Shown piece after piece: positions 52,596 through 63,198 of a stretch of DNA of 64,000 nt (position 1 is its first letter; each line of letters begins with the position of its first letter). The position numbers and the translations under genes are program-made. Source of the DNA: Anarhynchus alexandrinus (lineage: Eukaryota; Chordata; Aves; Charadriiformes; Charadriidae); the NCBI GenBank assembly GCA_008711295.1, contig VUYV01000119.1:1393159-1457158 (forward strand), given 5' to 3'. The notes under the pieces were generated by a model, which was given only the letters and a program-made list of their open reading frames with translations, was not told the DNA's origin and searched no databases.

Positions 52596-55500
52596 TCAAG
52601 GCATATTCTAACTCCTGTCCTGCGCACTTTTATTCAGCTCTATTTTTGATTGGGTTTATTATATTGTGGGTGCTATTTTTATTTATAAGCTGATCAATTT
52701 ATGTCTAACTAAATGTAAATAGATGAAAGGCAAGATTTACTGTCAGCAGACTTATATTGTCATGGGATAAAGGTAACCATGCAAAATGAGAAGGGTCTGG
52801 GGAAAGAAACCCATTTCTGATGGCCATTTGATGTCATACATATACTACAACAAGAATTCATACCCATAATGCAAACCAAACTTCTGTTTAATTAGTTTTT
52901 TACTTCCATGATTTGCAAAAAGAAAGTCGTCTATAATTCATAAGTCTAGTAAGTTTCTGACTTCCTAGTATTGTTAGGAAACAGAAACACTTGAATAGTG
53001 TAAAAAGGGATGCTCATAAGATTTTATTAAATTTGCATCAAACTTGCACACTTATCTGAAAACAAAGTTTTAACAAACTGACTACAGTAGCTTGAAGTCA
53101 TTTGCTTGGCTATTCACAGTCAGACTTCAGCACTCTTTGTCACCTGGAAATTCGTATCAGTGAGCATATTGGTCGCTCTGCACTTTGCCTTCCTTTGAGG
53201 TGAGAGCATTGAGGTTTTGAGGCTGCTCAGCTTTTGAACCTTCCCATGACTGTATCACTGTGCAATTTGACTTGAACCCCAAGAGCAAGTAGGAGGAATA
53301 AATGGGGAGATTGCTAAGCAGTAAGAGGTAAAATAAAGTCAAAAAATCTCTCTTGACTATATAGTCACATTCTGATTCCCTCATTAAATGACGTGTTTCT
53401 AAAGAGATGTGCTTTAAAGTGATTACTTCTCAGCTTTCTCCAGCAGTCTTCATTCCCTTGTATCTTTCAAGTACCATTCATAGCTGTTTTAAAAACCCAA
53501 ATTCTCTCTTTGATTAGATCTTTTGATTTTATAACAGAGCAGTAAGGTTACAAGATAATTTGCATTTAGATTGTTTTCTTTGTGGGGATGTAGTATGGCC
53601 TGTGCTCTTAAAACACACGATAAAGGCAAATGTGCTCCCGTGTAAAAGATAGACAGATAGATAGACAGATAGATATCGAGTGAACAGAATTCATAACACC
53701 ACTCATAGAAAAATGCTGAAATAATTTCCACAATTTGAAAATATTACTGCAACTATAATCATTAGTGCTATCTTGGTCTGTAAGTAGGACAGATCAGCCT
53801 CTCCAATGATGATTACCTTACTAAATCTTATCCTGTATCTATTTTTTTAATACTTGTTGTTTCCTGAGACAATTAAGAACTGGATATTAAGAACTGGCAC
53901 AGAAATCTAGAACATTAAAATGAACTATTTCACAAACACAGATGAAAGAGACAGCAGAAAATTACAGAATCTATTTAAACAACAAGGTGTCAGCCTAAGA
54001 ACAAATTAACTTACTAGTTTTCAATAATCACATTTGACATCTCCTCTGAATTGCACCTGGGAAGGTGAAACATGATGCAGCTGCTCCTGGCTGGATGGCA
54101 ATGATGTTCAGACTAGTGACAAAATTTTCCAAACATGACCTTCCTTCCCTGAGAGCTGGATTGCCAGAAATGCAACGCAAGGAAACTAATACTTTGCTTG
54201 ATTTCTTTTCCATCACAGTGTTTCTCTTTTCTGAGCAAACCAGGCAGGAAAAAAAGCATCAATGGCAGCTTTTTAAGAAGGTCTTCATTTGTTAGCTGTC
54301 ACTAATTTAATTCCTGTTTATGATTCTATGCCCTCAAGCAAGCAGATGATAAGGTTCTGGGGGAAAAAGAATTGGATAATACTTCACATTGCAGCCCAGT
54401 AATAGGCTCATTAAATATCAAATCGATTTGGTAATTAATTAACCCCCTCAATACCTTTGTAATGTATTGTTAGTTTTCTGGGGTTTTTTGTTGTTCTTTT
54501 TTTCTCAGATGAGGAAAACGAGAACTAAGGATTATGCTTCCAGGCACACTCTCCAATGAGATCCCCGTGTGTTACGTGTGTCTGAGGTAGAATCCAACTG
54601 ATTAAAAAGAGAGGGAGTTTTCAGCAAAGCATTTGCTTGGAAACCTCAACTCTGGAAAAAAATTTCTCATTTAGCTTTGAACTGTTTCAGTCTACTGGTC
54701 TGACTGGCCCATGCCAAACCTGGCTGTCTCAGTGGGGCTTCAGAGCAGTGTTGGGGAAGGGCACAAGCAACTCCTTTTCCTGGGATTTAAAGGGTATTAG
54801 CTTCCCAATTCTTATTTGCATTTTAATTAGTTATAGTGTGGATACGTGCAGGGAGCATGGCTGGAGAAAAATGCTATTGTTTTTGATTCATTATTACTTT
54901 TGTTTTAATTAATGTCAGGTGCACTTAGAATTTTAGGTAGGCATTCTTTCAAGATGCATTTAAAGCAAAAGAAATAAACTCAAATTATTTCAATGGAACT
55001 ATAATGTGAAAAAAATCCAAACATTTACTGACAACAATCTCTGCCTCAAAGAGCTCACATCTAACGAGGTAAGAGACAGGAGGACAACAGGGCTAAGTGT
55101 AGTTTTTACATGTTTCACTACTGGCACAGATGCAAGGCTAAGTCCTAAAGAGAGGGTCTCCTAAGTCATCCCAGCATGGCTGTAGCAGAGATGAAAAGGC
55201 ACTGAGGTGGGTGTGGGGAAAGTAAGTCTCCGCTGACAAAAAAGAAATTCCAGTTCAAACAGTAGAGCTGACAGCCATCTCGCCCATGCTAAGGGTGACC
55301 GGTGGGTCAAAGGCAATGAGGACAGGGTTACTCAGTTCACTGTGATTTATCTATGACTATACCACATCATTAGCTATTTTGACAAATGAGGGAGAACTCT
55401 ATCATGATACGGTCAAGGGTGAAAACAAATGGCTACAAGCATAAACAGCGTAACCACCTACCTTAACGACAGGAAAAGGGACCTGTGGTAATTGCCAAAG

Positions 55501-56810
55501 AACAAATGGGGTCAGCACCGTTTCTTTAATATGGGATGAACCAGCGAGTGCACTGAGAAAGGCAAGAACCCACAGTGAGTAAGGAAGGAAGAAAAATGAA
55601 GGGGGGCAAACAGAGGTAATCAAGGACATGGGGGAGTGAGGAAAATTCAGTGCCTGTGACACAGGAGGAGTAAGTAGAAGGAAAACTGAGGGTAGGCATG
55701 ATAGTTGTATTACAAGTAATTTTTTTCCAGCAATAAAATGTAACACCTTTGCAGAAAAAAAAGAACTGGATTGAGGAGTGAAAAAATGGCTAAGATTATG
55801 GATACAGCATGCATTTGCATTACAGAATAAAGATGTTTACTTAGGAATAATATATTTGTAATGGCACAAGTTGGGTGAAGATGGTCTTAGCTGCTCAGAT
55901 GAACATTGTAATAGGGAAAAAGCATCCAAAGAGCCATGTAGAAGTGAGCCAAGGAGAAAGTCGATACCCCAATGAATGAAAGAAATAGTAAGGAGCAGCA
56001 AGCTGAAAGCTACAGGAGCAATAACGGGCTGGAGGCTGTTAAAGGGCTAAGCAGGAGAAGCCAAACTGCAGCTCCCTGTCCCCACTCTCCAGCTGGCAAT
56101 GGCTGGAGTGTGAGGACACAACCTCAGCCCATAAATGGCACGTGTGAAGATCAGCGGCAGGACAGTTTGGGTCCACACAACCATCACAGTGATGAAGGCA
56201 AAGCAAGTAAGATGTCGCTAAGGAGGAAAATACTTTGGGCAATCAAAGAGAATAAATGTATCAGCCAGTAGATAGCAAAAAGACATAAGGGACCTAACTC
56301 AGGAAAACTGGGGCATTCCATTAAAACTGCGAGGGTGCTGGTTGTTACCAAGTGTTGAAAATAAAAAGTGTATGTCCCTTAGGTGAACTTAGCTCATTAT
56401 AATGTGAAAACCACACCTCCAAATCTTAAGCTGTGCCCCTCCTAGATGAGACCCCTACTCACTGAGCATGCGTAGCAATTCACTAATGTACTGTGCTTTT
56501 AATTTGAAGCAAGAATACAGGTAGCCAATAGGACCTTATTGAGAAATCACAAGCCACCAGTGCCAATTAGTCAATTTTTGTGAAATCTAAAAGCTTACAA
56601 TGTATAAGCCAAAGTATGCTAGCTTTGTGGAACTTCCACCAAGCACCCATCTCTGTGCAGACATAAAATAACGAAAACATCTTGACTCTGTGTGTGGATC
56701 GGCTCCTTGCATACCAGGTAAGGAACCCAAATTTGGGACAACAATGGGACCGCAGCAGGCCAGGGGGCCAAACACGCTGGGACAGCCAAACCGCTCGAGT
56801 GGCTGTAACA
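52596..56810. other. Upstream flank of RFXAP, no exon recognised
   Basis: AT-rich to about 56000, becoming mixed. Contains the GATA/GACA repeat (listed) and a GCATGCG motif near 56466. The frames at 55402-55746 (-) and 55972-56271 (+) have no recognised family. Confidence 0.55.
53647..53675. repeat. (GATA/GACA)n microsatellite
   Basis: Mixed GATA and GACA units, about seven in a row. Confidence 0.9.
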
Positions 56811-56828
56811 TGGCCGCAAGGGGGCTCT
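56811..56828 (+). promoter_or_regulatory. CTCF-like motif upstream of RFXAP
   Basis: TGGCCGCAAGGGGGCTCT agrees with the CTCF core TGGCCRSYAGRGGGCRCT at about 16 of 18 positions. It lies just 5' of the CpG island, a common place for a CTCF site at the edge of a promoter. Confidence 0.45.
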
Positions 56829-56958
56829 CATGAGGGCTTCATGAGGGCTTTATGCTAGCGGAGGTGGCGCGGCCTCAAGGCAAAGCCCCAGAGGCCCGTC
56901 CAGGCGCCTGCGCCGCCATTAGAGGGAAGCCCGGGCCCTTCTCCTCAGCGGTAACGGG

Positions 56959-56966
56959 CACGTGAC
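56959..56966 (+). promoter_or_regulatory. E-box CACGTGAC
   Basis: A perfect CACGTG core within GGGCACGTGACC, the preferred form for USF and MiT/TFE-type bHLH-zip factors. It lies about 220 bases upstream of the first visible RFXAP ATG, inside the CpG island. Function is inferred from motif and position only. Confidence 0.45.
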
Positions 56967-57039
56967 CCCGCCTCCCGCGCCTCGCACCTGGGCACGCTCA
57001 GCCCGCGCACGCGCGCGCTCGCCCCGCCTCGCCCCCGGC

Positions 57040-57048
57040 AAGATGGCG
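57040..57048 (+). promoter_or_regulatory. YY1-like site AAGATGGCG overlapping a possible upstream ATG
   Basis: AAGATGGCG matches the YY1 core often found just downstream of CpG-island start sites. It also contains an ATG (57043) in a good initiation context. With the 18-base gap taken literally, this ATG is out of frame with RFXAP; it would be in frame only if the true gap length were 2 modulo 3 (for example 17 or 20). It could be a promoter element, the real start, or an upstream ORF. Confidence 0.4.
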
Positions 57049-57092
57049 CGCGCGCGGCCCTCCCTTCGCCCCCCCCACCAGCCGCCAGGTCG

Positions 57093-57110
57093 NNNNNNNN
57101 NNNNNNNNNN
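57093..57110. other. Assembly gap (18 N)
   Basis: Eighteen N bases inside the GC-rich 5' part of RFXAP exon 1. The following sequence is CCT-repeat-rich, typical of a hard-to-sequence stretch. The gap hides part of the N-terminal coding sequence or 5' UTR, and the stated length may be wrong. Confidence 0.99.
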
Positions 57111-57178
57111 CCTCCTCCTCCTCCGCCTCCTCGTCCTCCGCCTCCTCCTCGCCGCCGCCGCAGCTGGCGCTGCTCGTG

Positions 57179-57646
57179 ATGCAGCCGTGCGGCGGCGAGG
57201 AGGCGGCGGCGGCTGGGGCGGCGGGGGGGGTGCTGCCGCTCCCGGGAGCCGACCCACCGCTGCAGCCTCCCGGTAGTGGCGGCCTCATGTTATTCTACGA
57301 GCTGGGGGGCCCCGGCGACGGTGAGGCCGAGGCGGGGGAGGAGGCCGAGGCGGCGGGCGGCGAGAGCACGGCCAGCCCGGAGGAGCTGGAGGAGGAGGAG
57401 GTGGCGGCGACGACAACGGCCGCGACGGCGGCTTCGAGCGGCGAAGCGGCGGCGGGCGGCGGCTGCAAGAGCTGCACCTATCAGGGCTGCAGCGAGACCA
57501 CCACGCAGGTGGTGAAGCAGCGCAAGCCCTGGATGTGCAAGCGGCACCGCAACAAGATCTACAAGGACAAGTACAAGCGCAAGAAGAGCGACCAGGCCCT
57601 GGGGGGCGGCGGGGCGGCCGCCGCGGGGGGCGGCCCGCGGGCCGAG
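57179..57646 (+). CDS. RFXAP: RFXAP coding exon 1 (visible part)
   Basis: There are 156 codons from the ATG at 57179 to GAG at 57646, followed by the donor GTGAGG at 57647. It encodes the low-complexity Ala/Gly and acidic regions, then the strongly conserved Cys/His and basic block (CKSCTYQGC, KQRKPWMC, KIYKDKYKRKK). The same frame is open upstream from 57113 and reads Ser/Ala/Pro-rich sequence ending in LALLVMQPC. Mammalian RFXAP, as I recall it, carries a very similar LLVMQPC inside the protein rather than at its start. The ATG at 57179 is therefore probably an internal methionine and true initiation lies further 5'. GC content is very high, with many CpG. Confidence 0.93.
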
Positions 57647-60600
57647 GTGAGGCACCCCCGGGGGCAGGTGGCGGCGGTGGTGTGGGCCTCAGCTCCACTT
57701 GTCGGGTGGTGAAGTCGGTGGGCGGCTCGGCCGCCCGGTGGTTCCCTGGGAGTAGGGGCTTCCCCTGGAAAATCGGTTTCTTTCAGAGGGAACGGCACCT
57801 TTCTGCCCAGAGGGAAGGGAGAACATCGAGGACAGTCCTAGAGCTCGCAGTTCCTCTCTGATATAAATAGCTGCTTCTACAGTGATGCCAAAAGATTCCA
57901 GGAGGAAAATTCTTGCTAAAAGATGCTTAGCTGTGCAGCATGTGTTTATTTCACAGGAGGAAAGATGAAAGTATAGATCTAAGAGAGATGTCGGTCGTCT
58001 TGCCCAATTGGTTCTGGAGTGTGGGGGTTTAAAGTAACAAAGGCCGTTGAGTCTCAAGTTTATATTGTATATAAAAATCACTTGTGTAGGTTCTTCAAGA
58101 TACTTGTTCTTGTTTGTTTGGGTTTTTTTTAATTAAATGGCAGATAAATATTTAGACCACTAATAGTTTATTATTTTCACAAACTTATGTGTATTGTTTA
58201 GGTGGGGAAATATTGTCAGTGATAGAACTGATGCTAATGTTCAACTTCTTAGAGTTTTTTTCCTACAGCTTGTTATTCAGCTAGGATAACACAGTTTCTG
58301 GTAGTCGCTTGTACTGAGTTAGCTTTTAAGATCACTTATTTAAATGAGGTAGAAAGAGGGAAATGCTTTTACTTTTGAAGGTGCTCGCTGGTTTGTGCTG
58401 GAAGGGACAAGTATAAAATAGTGGTTGCCAAAAGAAAAAAATCTTAACTGGCGCTCCTGCTAGAAGCAACCCTTTTTTTCTCAGCACAGCTGTCTCTGGA
58501 ATTGTGTGACTGGGAACTGATCTAACTGCAAACTAACCATCAAAAAAACTTTACTTTTTCTGTCTTTCTTCATATAAGTGTAATAGTGACCATACTGGGT
58601 GGCACACCAAAGAATCTTTTTTTGTCTAGCTGTGAAAGCTGCCATGAAGCCGGTGTGTAGGAAAAAGGCAAGTGTGCGTGATGATACTAGGGAGAGACTT
58701 GTCTCTAAGTTGTTTCCTTCCTGCATGAAAAGGCACAGCATGCTTGTTCCCAAGTGAAAAGTTGTGTACTTTTATCATACCTGTTGCCATTCTGTGAACC
58801 ATTTCTAGTTCTAGTAGCTACTTCTCTTCTAGATGAGAGAACAGAAACTGCACACAGTATTCAAGATGTGGGTGAATTCTAGATTTATATACCAGCCTGA
58901 TTTCCCCTCTTCTCTCTTCCTTTCTAAATAGTTCATCGTGCTCAGTTCACAATGTGTCTACACAAATACTTGTGCTAGTTCAGAAAAGGGGACATATGGG
59001 AGAAAGGTAAAATTTCATGTAGTGGTGCGTTAAGACTCTTTGATCTGTAACATGAAGTAGTGATTATAGCATGTTGGAAGACAGTGGGCTTTCTTCTCCC
59101 AGTTTGTGCAAGTGCAGGTTGCTTTGAACGTTATGAAATTAAGGCCTGAACTTACAGAAGAAAGCAGGATATTTAGTCTTAAACTTAGCATGCTTTTTTG
59201 CACTGGTGTCTATCAAGTCCCCAGAAGATGCTGTTATCTTGTGGGTTCAGAGTTAGATTCCTAACAGAAGTTTCATTTTTCACTTCTGTAAACAGAATTG
59301 AAGTGAAAGATACTGGGATACTTTGTTGTTGTTGCTTGAACCCTTTCAGGTAAATGGCAGTGTCAGTAAGTTGTGAATTTAATACACATAGGATTCAACA
59401 CTGGTTGAAATTTTCCAAACTGTGAATATTTTCTTAACAGCAGATTGTAGAGCTGCATTGTTTAGAAGATAGTCTTAATTCATAAGACTGGTGATTGTAC
59501 AGGAACAGAATAAACTTACAAAGAAAAAAAACATCTCTTGCCTTTGGCAAATTCATAATAGTATTCTGAAGTATGTTTTGTTTTGCTGTTAAAGGTATTA
59601 TTGTCATTCCTACCCAATTGCAAACATTAAATACAGTTCACTTCCACAAGCTGGAGATTGAGTTGTTGTGAATGGCTTAATTTTTAAGAAATGCAATCAG
59701 TCAAATTCAAGCTGTTAACTAGCCATAGTAACCTGGTTAATTTTGCAATTTAGAAGACTAAATCAGCTGCATTGCATCACTGTGATTGATGAAATAGTGA
59801 AAATAGTGTGGAAAGAAGAGTACAATTCTTTGCTGTTATTTTCCTCGCAGATTAATGAGGCAAACATTCTTTACTGTTGGGACTTTCTGTGGTGAAAAGT
59901 AAATGTGTTATTATATCAGCATTTATAGTCTCACTTCTTTATTTTTTTTAATTTTCTTTTATGTGCAGGATAGTGTTGATGGTTCAGTTTCTGTTACAAA
60001 ACAGAGAACAGGATCCATTGGAGATCGCCCAGCAAGACCTACTCTTTTAGAACAAGTATTGAATAAAAAGAGGCTGGTAAGTTTTGTTTCCTTAGAGGTT
60101 TTGAATGGAAATAAATAAAGGTAGTGTAACAAGGTTTAACTGTCACCCTTGTGAAAGATGAAAATCAGTTTAATGATTGTACACTACATGTGCATGTTTT
60201 CAAATTTGAAATACACTGCAGAGCAGATGTGTGTGTCAGCCTCTGTGTGAAGAATACCAAGATGACTAAATTTACCACCATGACCACTGCCATGTTAAAT
60301 GAAGTTGAGTACTTTAGTAGTTCTAAATAGACGTGGTTATTTCTTTATGGTAAATAGTGCTTATAGTATAACTGAGATGTTTTTAACTTGTTAAACCAAC
60401 TTTTCTGTAGAGGTTCAGATAGAACAATGCATGGACTTTAGGTCTGATGTAAGCTTTAATTACTGTAGTGTGTTTTAAAAGTTGTAGACCTATCATATCA
60501 CACTTAAAATTGCATTTGTATTTGTTGATAAAGCAAACTGTAAGCAAACAGCATGACTTGTAATATTTGTAAACTCCATGAATGGCACGTGGTTTAAGTT

Positions 60601-63198
60601 TTGAAACGCTTTTGTTGCTCCTCTAAGTATATTTAAAAAATTAAGCCCAATGAAGAGAAATAATTCAGTACTTGCTGTTCCTTCGGCTTCATTACAACTT
60701 TTTATGTTACTGGTTTTTAAAGTCTCCTTTCTCTAAAAGGTAATAGGACTGATTACCTGTTCTCTGTTAGCTATGCAAAGCAATTTAACAGTCCTCATTA
60801 AAGTGCTGTAGTCCTTGTTCGGAAATTTGAAGAGTCTTTTAAGTAATATAGCAATCTGAAGTATACAGCTACATAGATGTATTTTATTGAATTATTTCTC
60901 AATAATAGCACATATTTAATAATTATTTCTATAACTTGGAGGGATATCTGTAGCTCTTCAGTTTTTACAAGAAAAAAGTAATGCACTATGGAGTTTATTT
61001 TTCATGTTATCTGTTGTTCTTCATGCCCCACTTAATGAATTGTTGTCCCGTTTCCTGCTGTTTCTATTCATGTTAATGAATTAAATTTGAAAGGTATCTT
61101 ATTAATGAAACGTAATTTTTTCTATAAATAGAGCAACCAGAAGCTCTTAAAGTAATAATATGTTGAGAGCTTTTGCACAGTTACATCAAGACTCTTCAAG
61201 AATTGAGGTTTCCTTGCAGTATTCTGGGGAAGTGAGATTCAGATTCTCCTTGATCTGGTTTTTGCGTGTCTGTCTGCTCTGACTCAACTTCTGTCATTCA
61301 TCATTATTTCTTCTAGAATTTCATCTTTCTTTTGTGCATATCTATGCAACGCAAGGGCTGAGGGATATGTGGTGACCCAGAAAGATCTCTCATGGCCTGT
61401 TGCATCCAAGACTGTTCCATACCTTATGTTCCTGCACGTGAAAGTTACTGCATGTCACTGGTAGCTGCCTGCATGTTTATCACTTAGAAGTGCCAGGTCC
61501 TTTGTGCTTGCTCATAAGTTTCTTGCATGTGGTTACTCTCTCTGAGAAGAGGTTTTTGTGGTGGCCCGTGTGTGCCTGGATGTGCAGCTTGCACTGGATA
61601 AAGACGTAGAAAGCTGAGACAAGGGACTGAGAAGCAGCAAGTTGTGGGTGGAGAGCCTGAAGCACCTTAATGTCATTAAACAGCAGCAGATAAAGAACTA
61701 CTTACTGCAGAACTACCCTGTGCAGTGAAGTGACTTGATAAAGCTAATGTACAGTAAGGAAAAAGTGTGCATCTGTTCAGTGAGCCTGTTTGTTATTAGT
61801 AACTGCTTTCAGTGGCTGCTTCACTTATCTTCTCTGTTCAGTGCTGGTGTAGGTGTGAGTTATATGCAGGATGGTTGTTTTCAATTATCATCTGCAGAAT
61901 TGCCCCTAAAAGCATAAAGTTTTAGACCCTGCCCTGGAAGTTGCTGGTCCTTTTGAATGTAAATCTGGACTACAGAGTTGCAGTACCTCTTTGGTTACAT
62001 CAGTGAAGTGACCATGCATAATAAGCAAGCGGTCTAGGGGATTAATTCAGCTGAAAAATAACCTTTTTCCTGCGTTAATTTTTGGAAATATCCATTCCCA
62101 ACCTGATTTGCCATTTGACCTTACAAACACTTGTGCTGCCACCATGCAGGAATGAGAGTCAACAGCCAGAGTTAGATCAGTCTGCAACTGTTCAGGCCGG
62201 AAGCCAGATGCAAATAGTTATAGATACTTCTGTCTTTTAACTGAAGTCAGAGGGGTTTTTTTAACTTACTCCTTGTGGCTGGACTGCTGTTTTGAAATGT
62301 TGGGAAGCTATTGAACACTCGGTGAACGTAGAACCATAAAGTATCGCAAGTTGGAAGGGATCTGCAAGATCATTGGGTCCAACTCCCTGTTCCCTTGTAG
62401 GACTATCTAAAACTAAACCGTATGACTAAGAGCATTGTCCAGACACTTGAACTCTGGTAGGCAGATGAGCTTTGCTGTAGTATTTTATTTATTTTATAGT
62501 ATTTTTGAGCTATCTAGAGCAGGAAATGCAGAAATTGGCTCAAAACTGAATCACAATTGAAAAGCGGTTGTTTTCAATATGTCAGTGGGTTACTCCTGTT
62601 TGCTATCTTTATGGTTTTTTTTGCGATATTGTGTATTCTTTACATTCTGAATCTGCTTTCAGGATGGGTATTAATGCTGCTTCTGGTTACCTGCTGATGT
62701 CCTGAAACAGTTTCTAGATGGTTTTTGTGACCGTATTTGTAATTCTTCCGCATTTAATTCAACTTTCATTTATATGCGTGTACTGATTTTTAACTGAGAT
62801 ACAGTTAATTTTCTTCACAGTAGCTTGTATGGGGCTATGTTTTGGGTTTGTGATGAAAACAGTGCTGATAACGCAGCGATGTTTTAGTTACTGCTGAACA
62901 GCGCTTCATCCCACTGTGGGGGAGAATGAGCAAGAGGCTGTGTGATGCTTAGTTGCCTACCGGAGTTAAACCACAACAATGGGTAACGTGCAAATTGATT
63001 TAATGGTAAAATATAATATAAACTTAATCGTTATGTAGCTATTTAATATATGTGATTTCTTTAAAGTCCACTTTCTCTTTCTTGCAGTCCCTACTCAGAA
63101 GTCCAGAAGTAGTGCAGTTTCTACAGAAGCAGCAGCAACTGTTAAGTCAGCAGGCTTTGCAACAAAGGCAGCAACAGTTTCAAGGAGCACCTGGGTAA
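57179..63198 (+). CDS. RFXAP: RFXAP, regulatory factor X-associated protein (three coding exons, 5' incomplete)
   Basis: The coding sequence is join(57179..57646, 59969..60076, 63088..63198): 156 + 36 + 36 codons, then TAA, for 228 residues. All introns are phase 0 with GT-AG ends. The protein has an Ala/Gly-rich N terminus, an acidic Glu/Gly stretch (about 39-75), a Cys/His cluster (C96, C99, C104, C120, H123), a basic KYKRKK stretch (131-136), the conserved ARPTLLEQVLN block in exon 2 and a Gln-rich C terminus (about 202-222). This order and the conserved blocks match vertebrate RFXAP as I remember it. The family role is in the nucleus: RFXAP binds RFX5 and RFXANK, and the trimer occupies the X box of MHC class II promoters; the C-terminal Gln-rich part is the RFX5-binding end. 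Human RFXAP is about 272 residues, so this model is short, mainly at the N terminus, where the frame stays open upstream into an assembly gap. Identity is very sure; the start is not. Confidence 0.95.
57647..59968 (+). other. RFXAP: RFXAP intron 1
   Basis: A 2,322-base phase-0 intron with GTGAGG donor and polypyrimidine-AG acceptor. The first 100-150 bases continue the CpG-rich island; the rest is AT-rich. It holds one decayed LINE piece on the minus strand (58780-58990). No other feature was seen. Confidence 0.9.
58780..58990 (-). mobile_element. Ancient CR1/L3-like LINE fragment in RFXAP intron 1
   Basis: Read on the minus strand, it matches the 3' portion of old sauropsid CR1-like LINEs. 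The + strand text 'agaactgcacacagtattcaag' and the following 'tgtgggtg...tagatttatata' are characteristic of that region. No terminal repeats or target duplication are recognisable and divergence is high. Confidence 0.6.
59969..60076 (+). CDS. RFXAP: RFXAP coding exon 2
   Basis: This 108-base, 36-codon exon lies between the acceptor TTTTATGTGCAG (ending 59968) and the donor GTAAGT (60077). It encodes residues 157-192, starting DSVDGSVSV and continuing through KQRTGSIGDRPARP to TLLEQVLNKKRL, one of the most conserved parts of the family. Phase is 0 at both ends, so skipping it would keep the frame but remove this block. Confidence 0.95.
62330..62456 (-). mobile_element. CR1 LINE 3' fragment in RFXAP intron 2
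   Basis: The + strand reads 'gaaccataaagtatcgcaag', then 'ttggaagggatctgcaagat' and 'cattgggtccaactccctg', the reverse complement of a CR1 3' UTR. It is about 125 bases long and clearly 5'-truncated, as usual for CR1. Confidence 0.8.
62779..62978 (+). mobile_element. Solo ERVL-type LTR, internally deleted, in RFXAP intron 2
   Basis: A 200-base element starting TGTACTGATTTTTAACTGAG and ending GTTAAACCACAACA. Its 5' part (gttaattttcttcacagtag, gctatgttttggg) and its 3' part (tggctgtgtgat-like, then ccggagttaaacc) match the two ends of the minus-strand LTR at 25126-25700. The middle of the LTR, with its TATA box and polyadenylation signal, is missing. Flanks are ATGCG and ATGGG, a 5-bp target duplication with one mismatch. 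It is in the same sense as RFXAP. Confidence 0.75.
63088..63198 (+). CDS. RFXAP: RFXAP coding exon 3 (terminal)
   Basis: The acceptor CTTTCTTGCAG ends at 63087; 36 codons follow, then TAA at 63196-63198. It encodes residues 193-228: SLLRSPEVVQFLQ, then a Gln-rich helix-like run. The family uses this end to contact RFX5. The last residues read FQGAPG, while mammals as I recall end in an FPGTSM-like tail, so the extreme C terminus has diverged. Confidence 0.95.
   Translation, partial: SLLRSPEVVQFLQKQQQLLSQQALQQRQQQFQGAPG

Larger units (their letters stand above)
56850..57750 (+). promoter_or_regulatory. RFXAP: CpG-island promoter of RFXAP
   Basis: A sharp change from AT-rich flank to very GC- and CpG-rich sequence begins near 56850 and runs through exon 1. 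There is no obvious TATA box near the expected start, which fits a housekeeping CpG-island promoter. Candidate sites inside are an E-box (56959-56966), a GCGCACGCGCGCGC run (57004-57017, NRF1-like) and YY1-like GCCGCCATTA (56912-56921) and AAGATGGCG (57040-57048). The island boundaries are by eye. Confidence 0.75.
60077..63087 (+). other. RFXAP: RFXAP intron 2
   Basis: A 3,011-base phase-0 intron with GTAAGT donor and TTTCTTGCAG acceptor. It carries a minus-strand CR1 3' fragment (62330-62456) and a sense-orientation solo LTR (62779-62978), which ends only about 110 bases before exon 3. The remaining sequence is AT-rich with no recognised coding or RNA feature. Confidence 0.9.

Noticed and set aside
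54481..54560. Possible MIR SINE (cagatgaggaaaacgagaac)
   Set aside because: Only one short block resembles MIR and the following core is absent.
1..56800. A second host gene such as SERTM1 or SMAD9, expected near RFXAP by vertebrate gene order
   Set aside because: No exon matching either was seen; both probably lie outside the window.
56919..57288. Arg/Ala/Pro-rich frames on both strands of the CpG island
   Set aside because: They arise from CpG-rich composition and cross the N gap; none resembles a known protein.
57285..57698. Minus-strand frames opposite RFXAP exon 1
   Set aside because: Shadows of the GC-rich exon; no independent evidence of an antisense gene.
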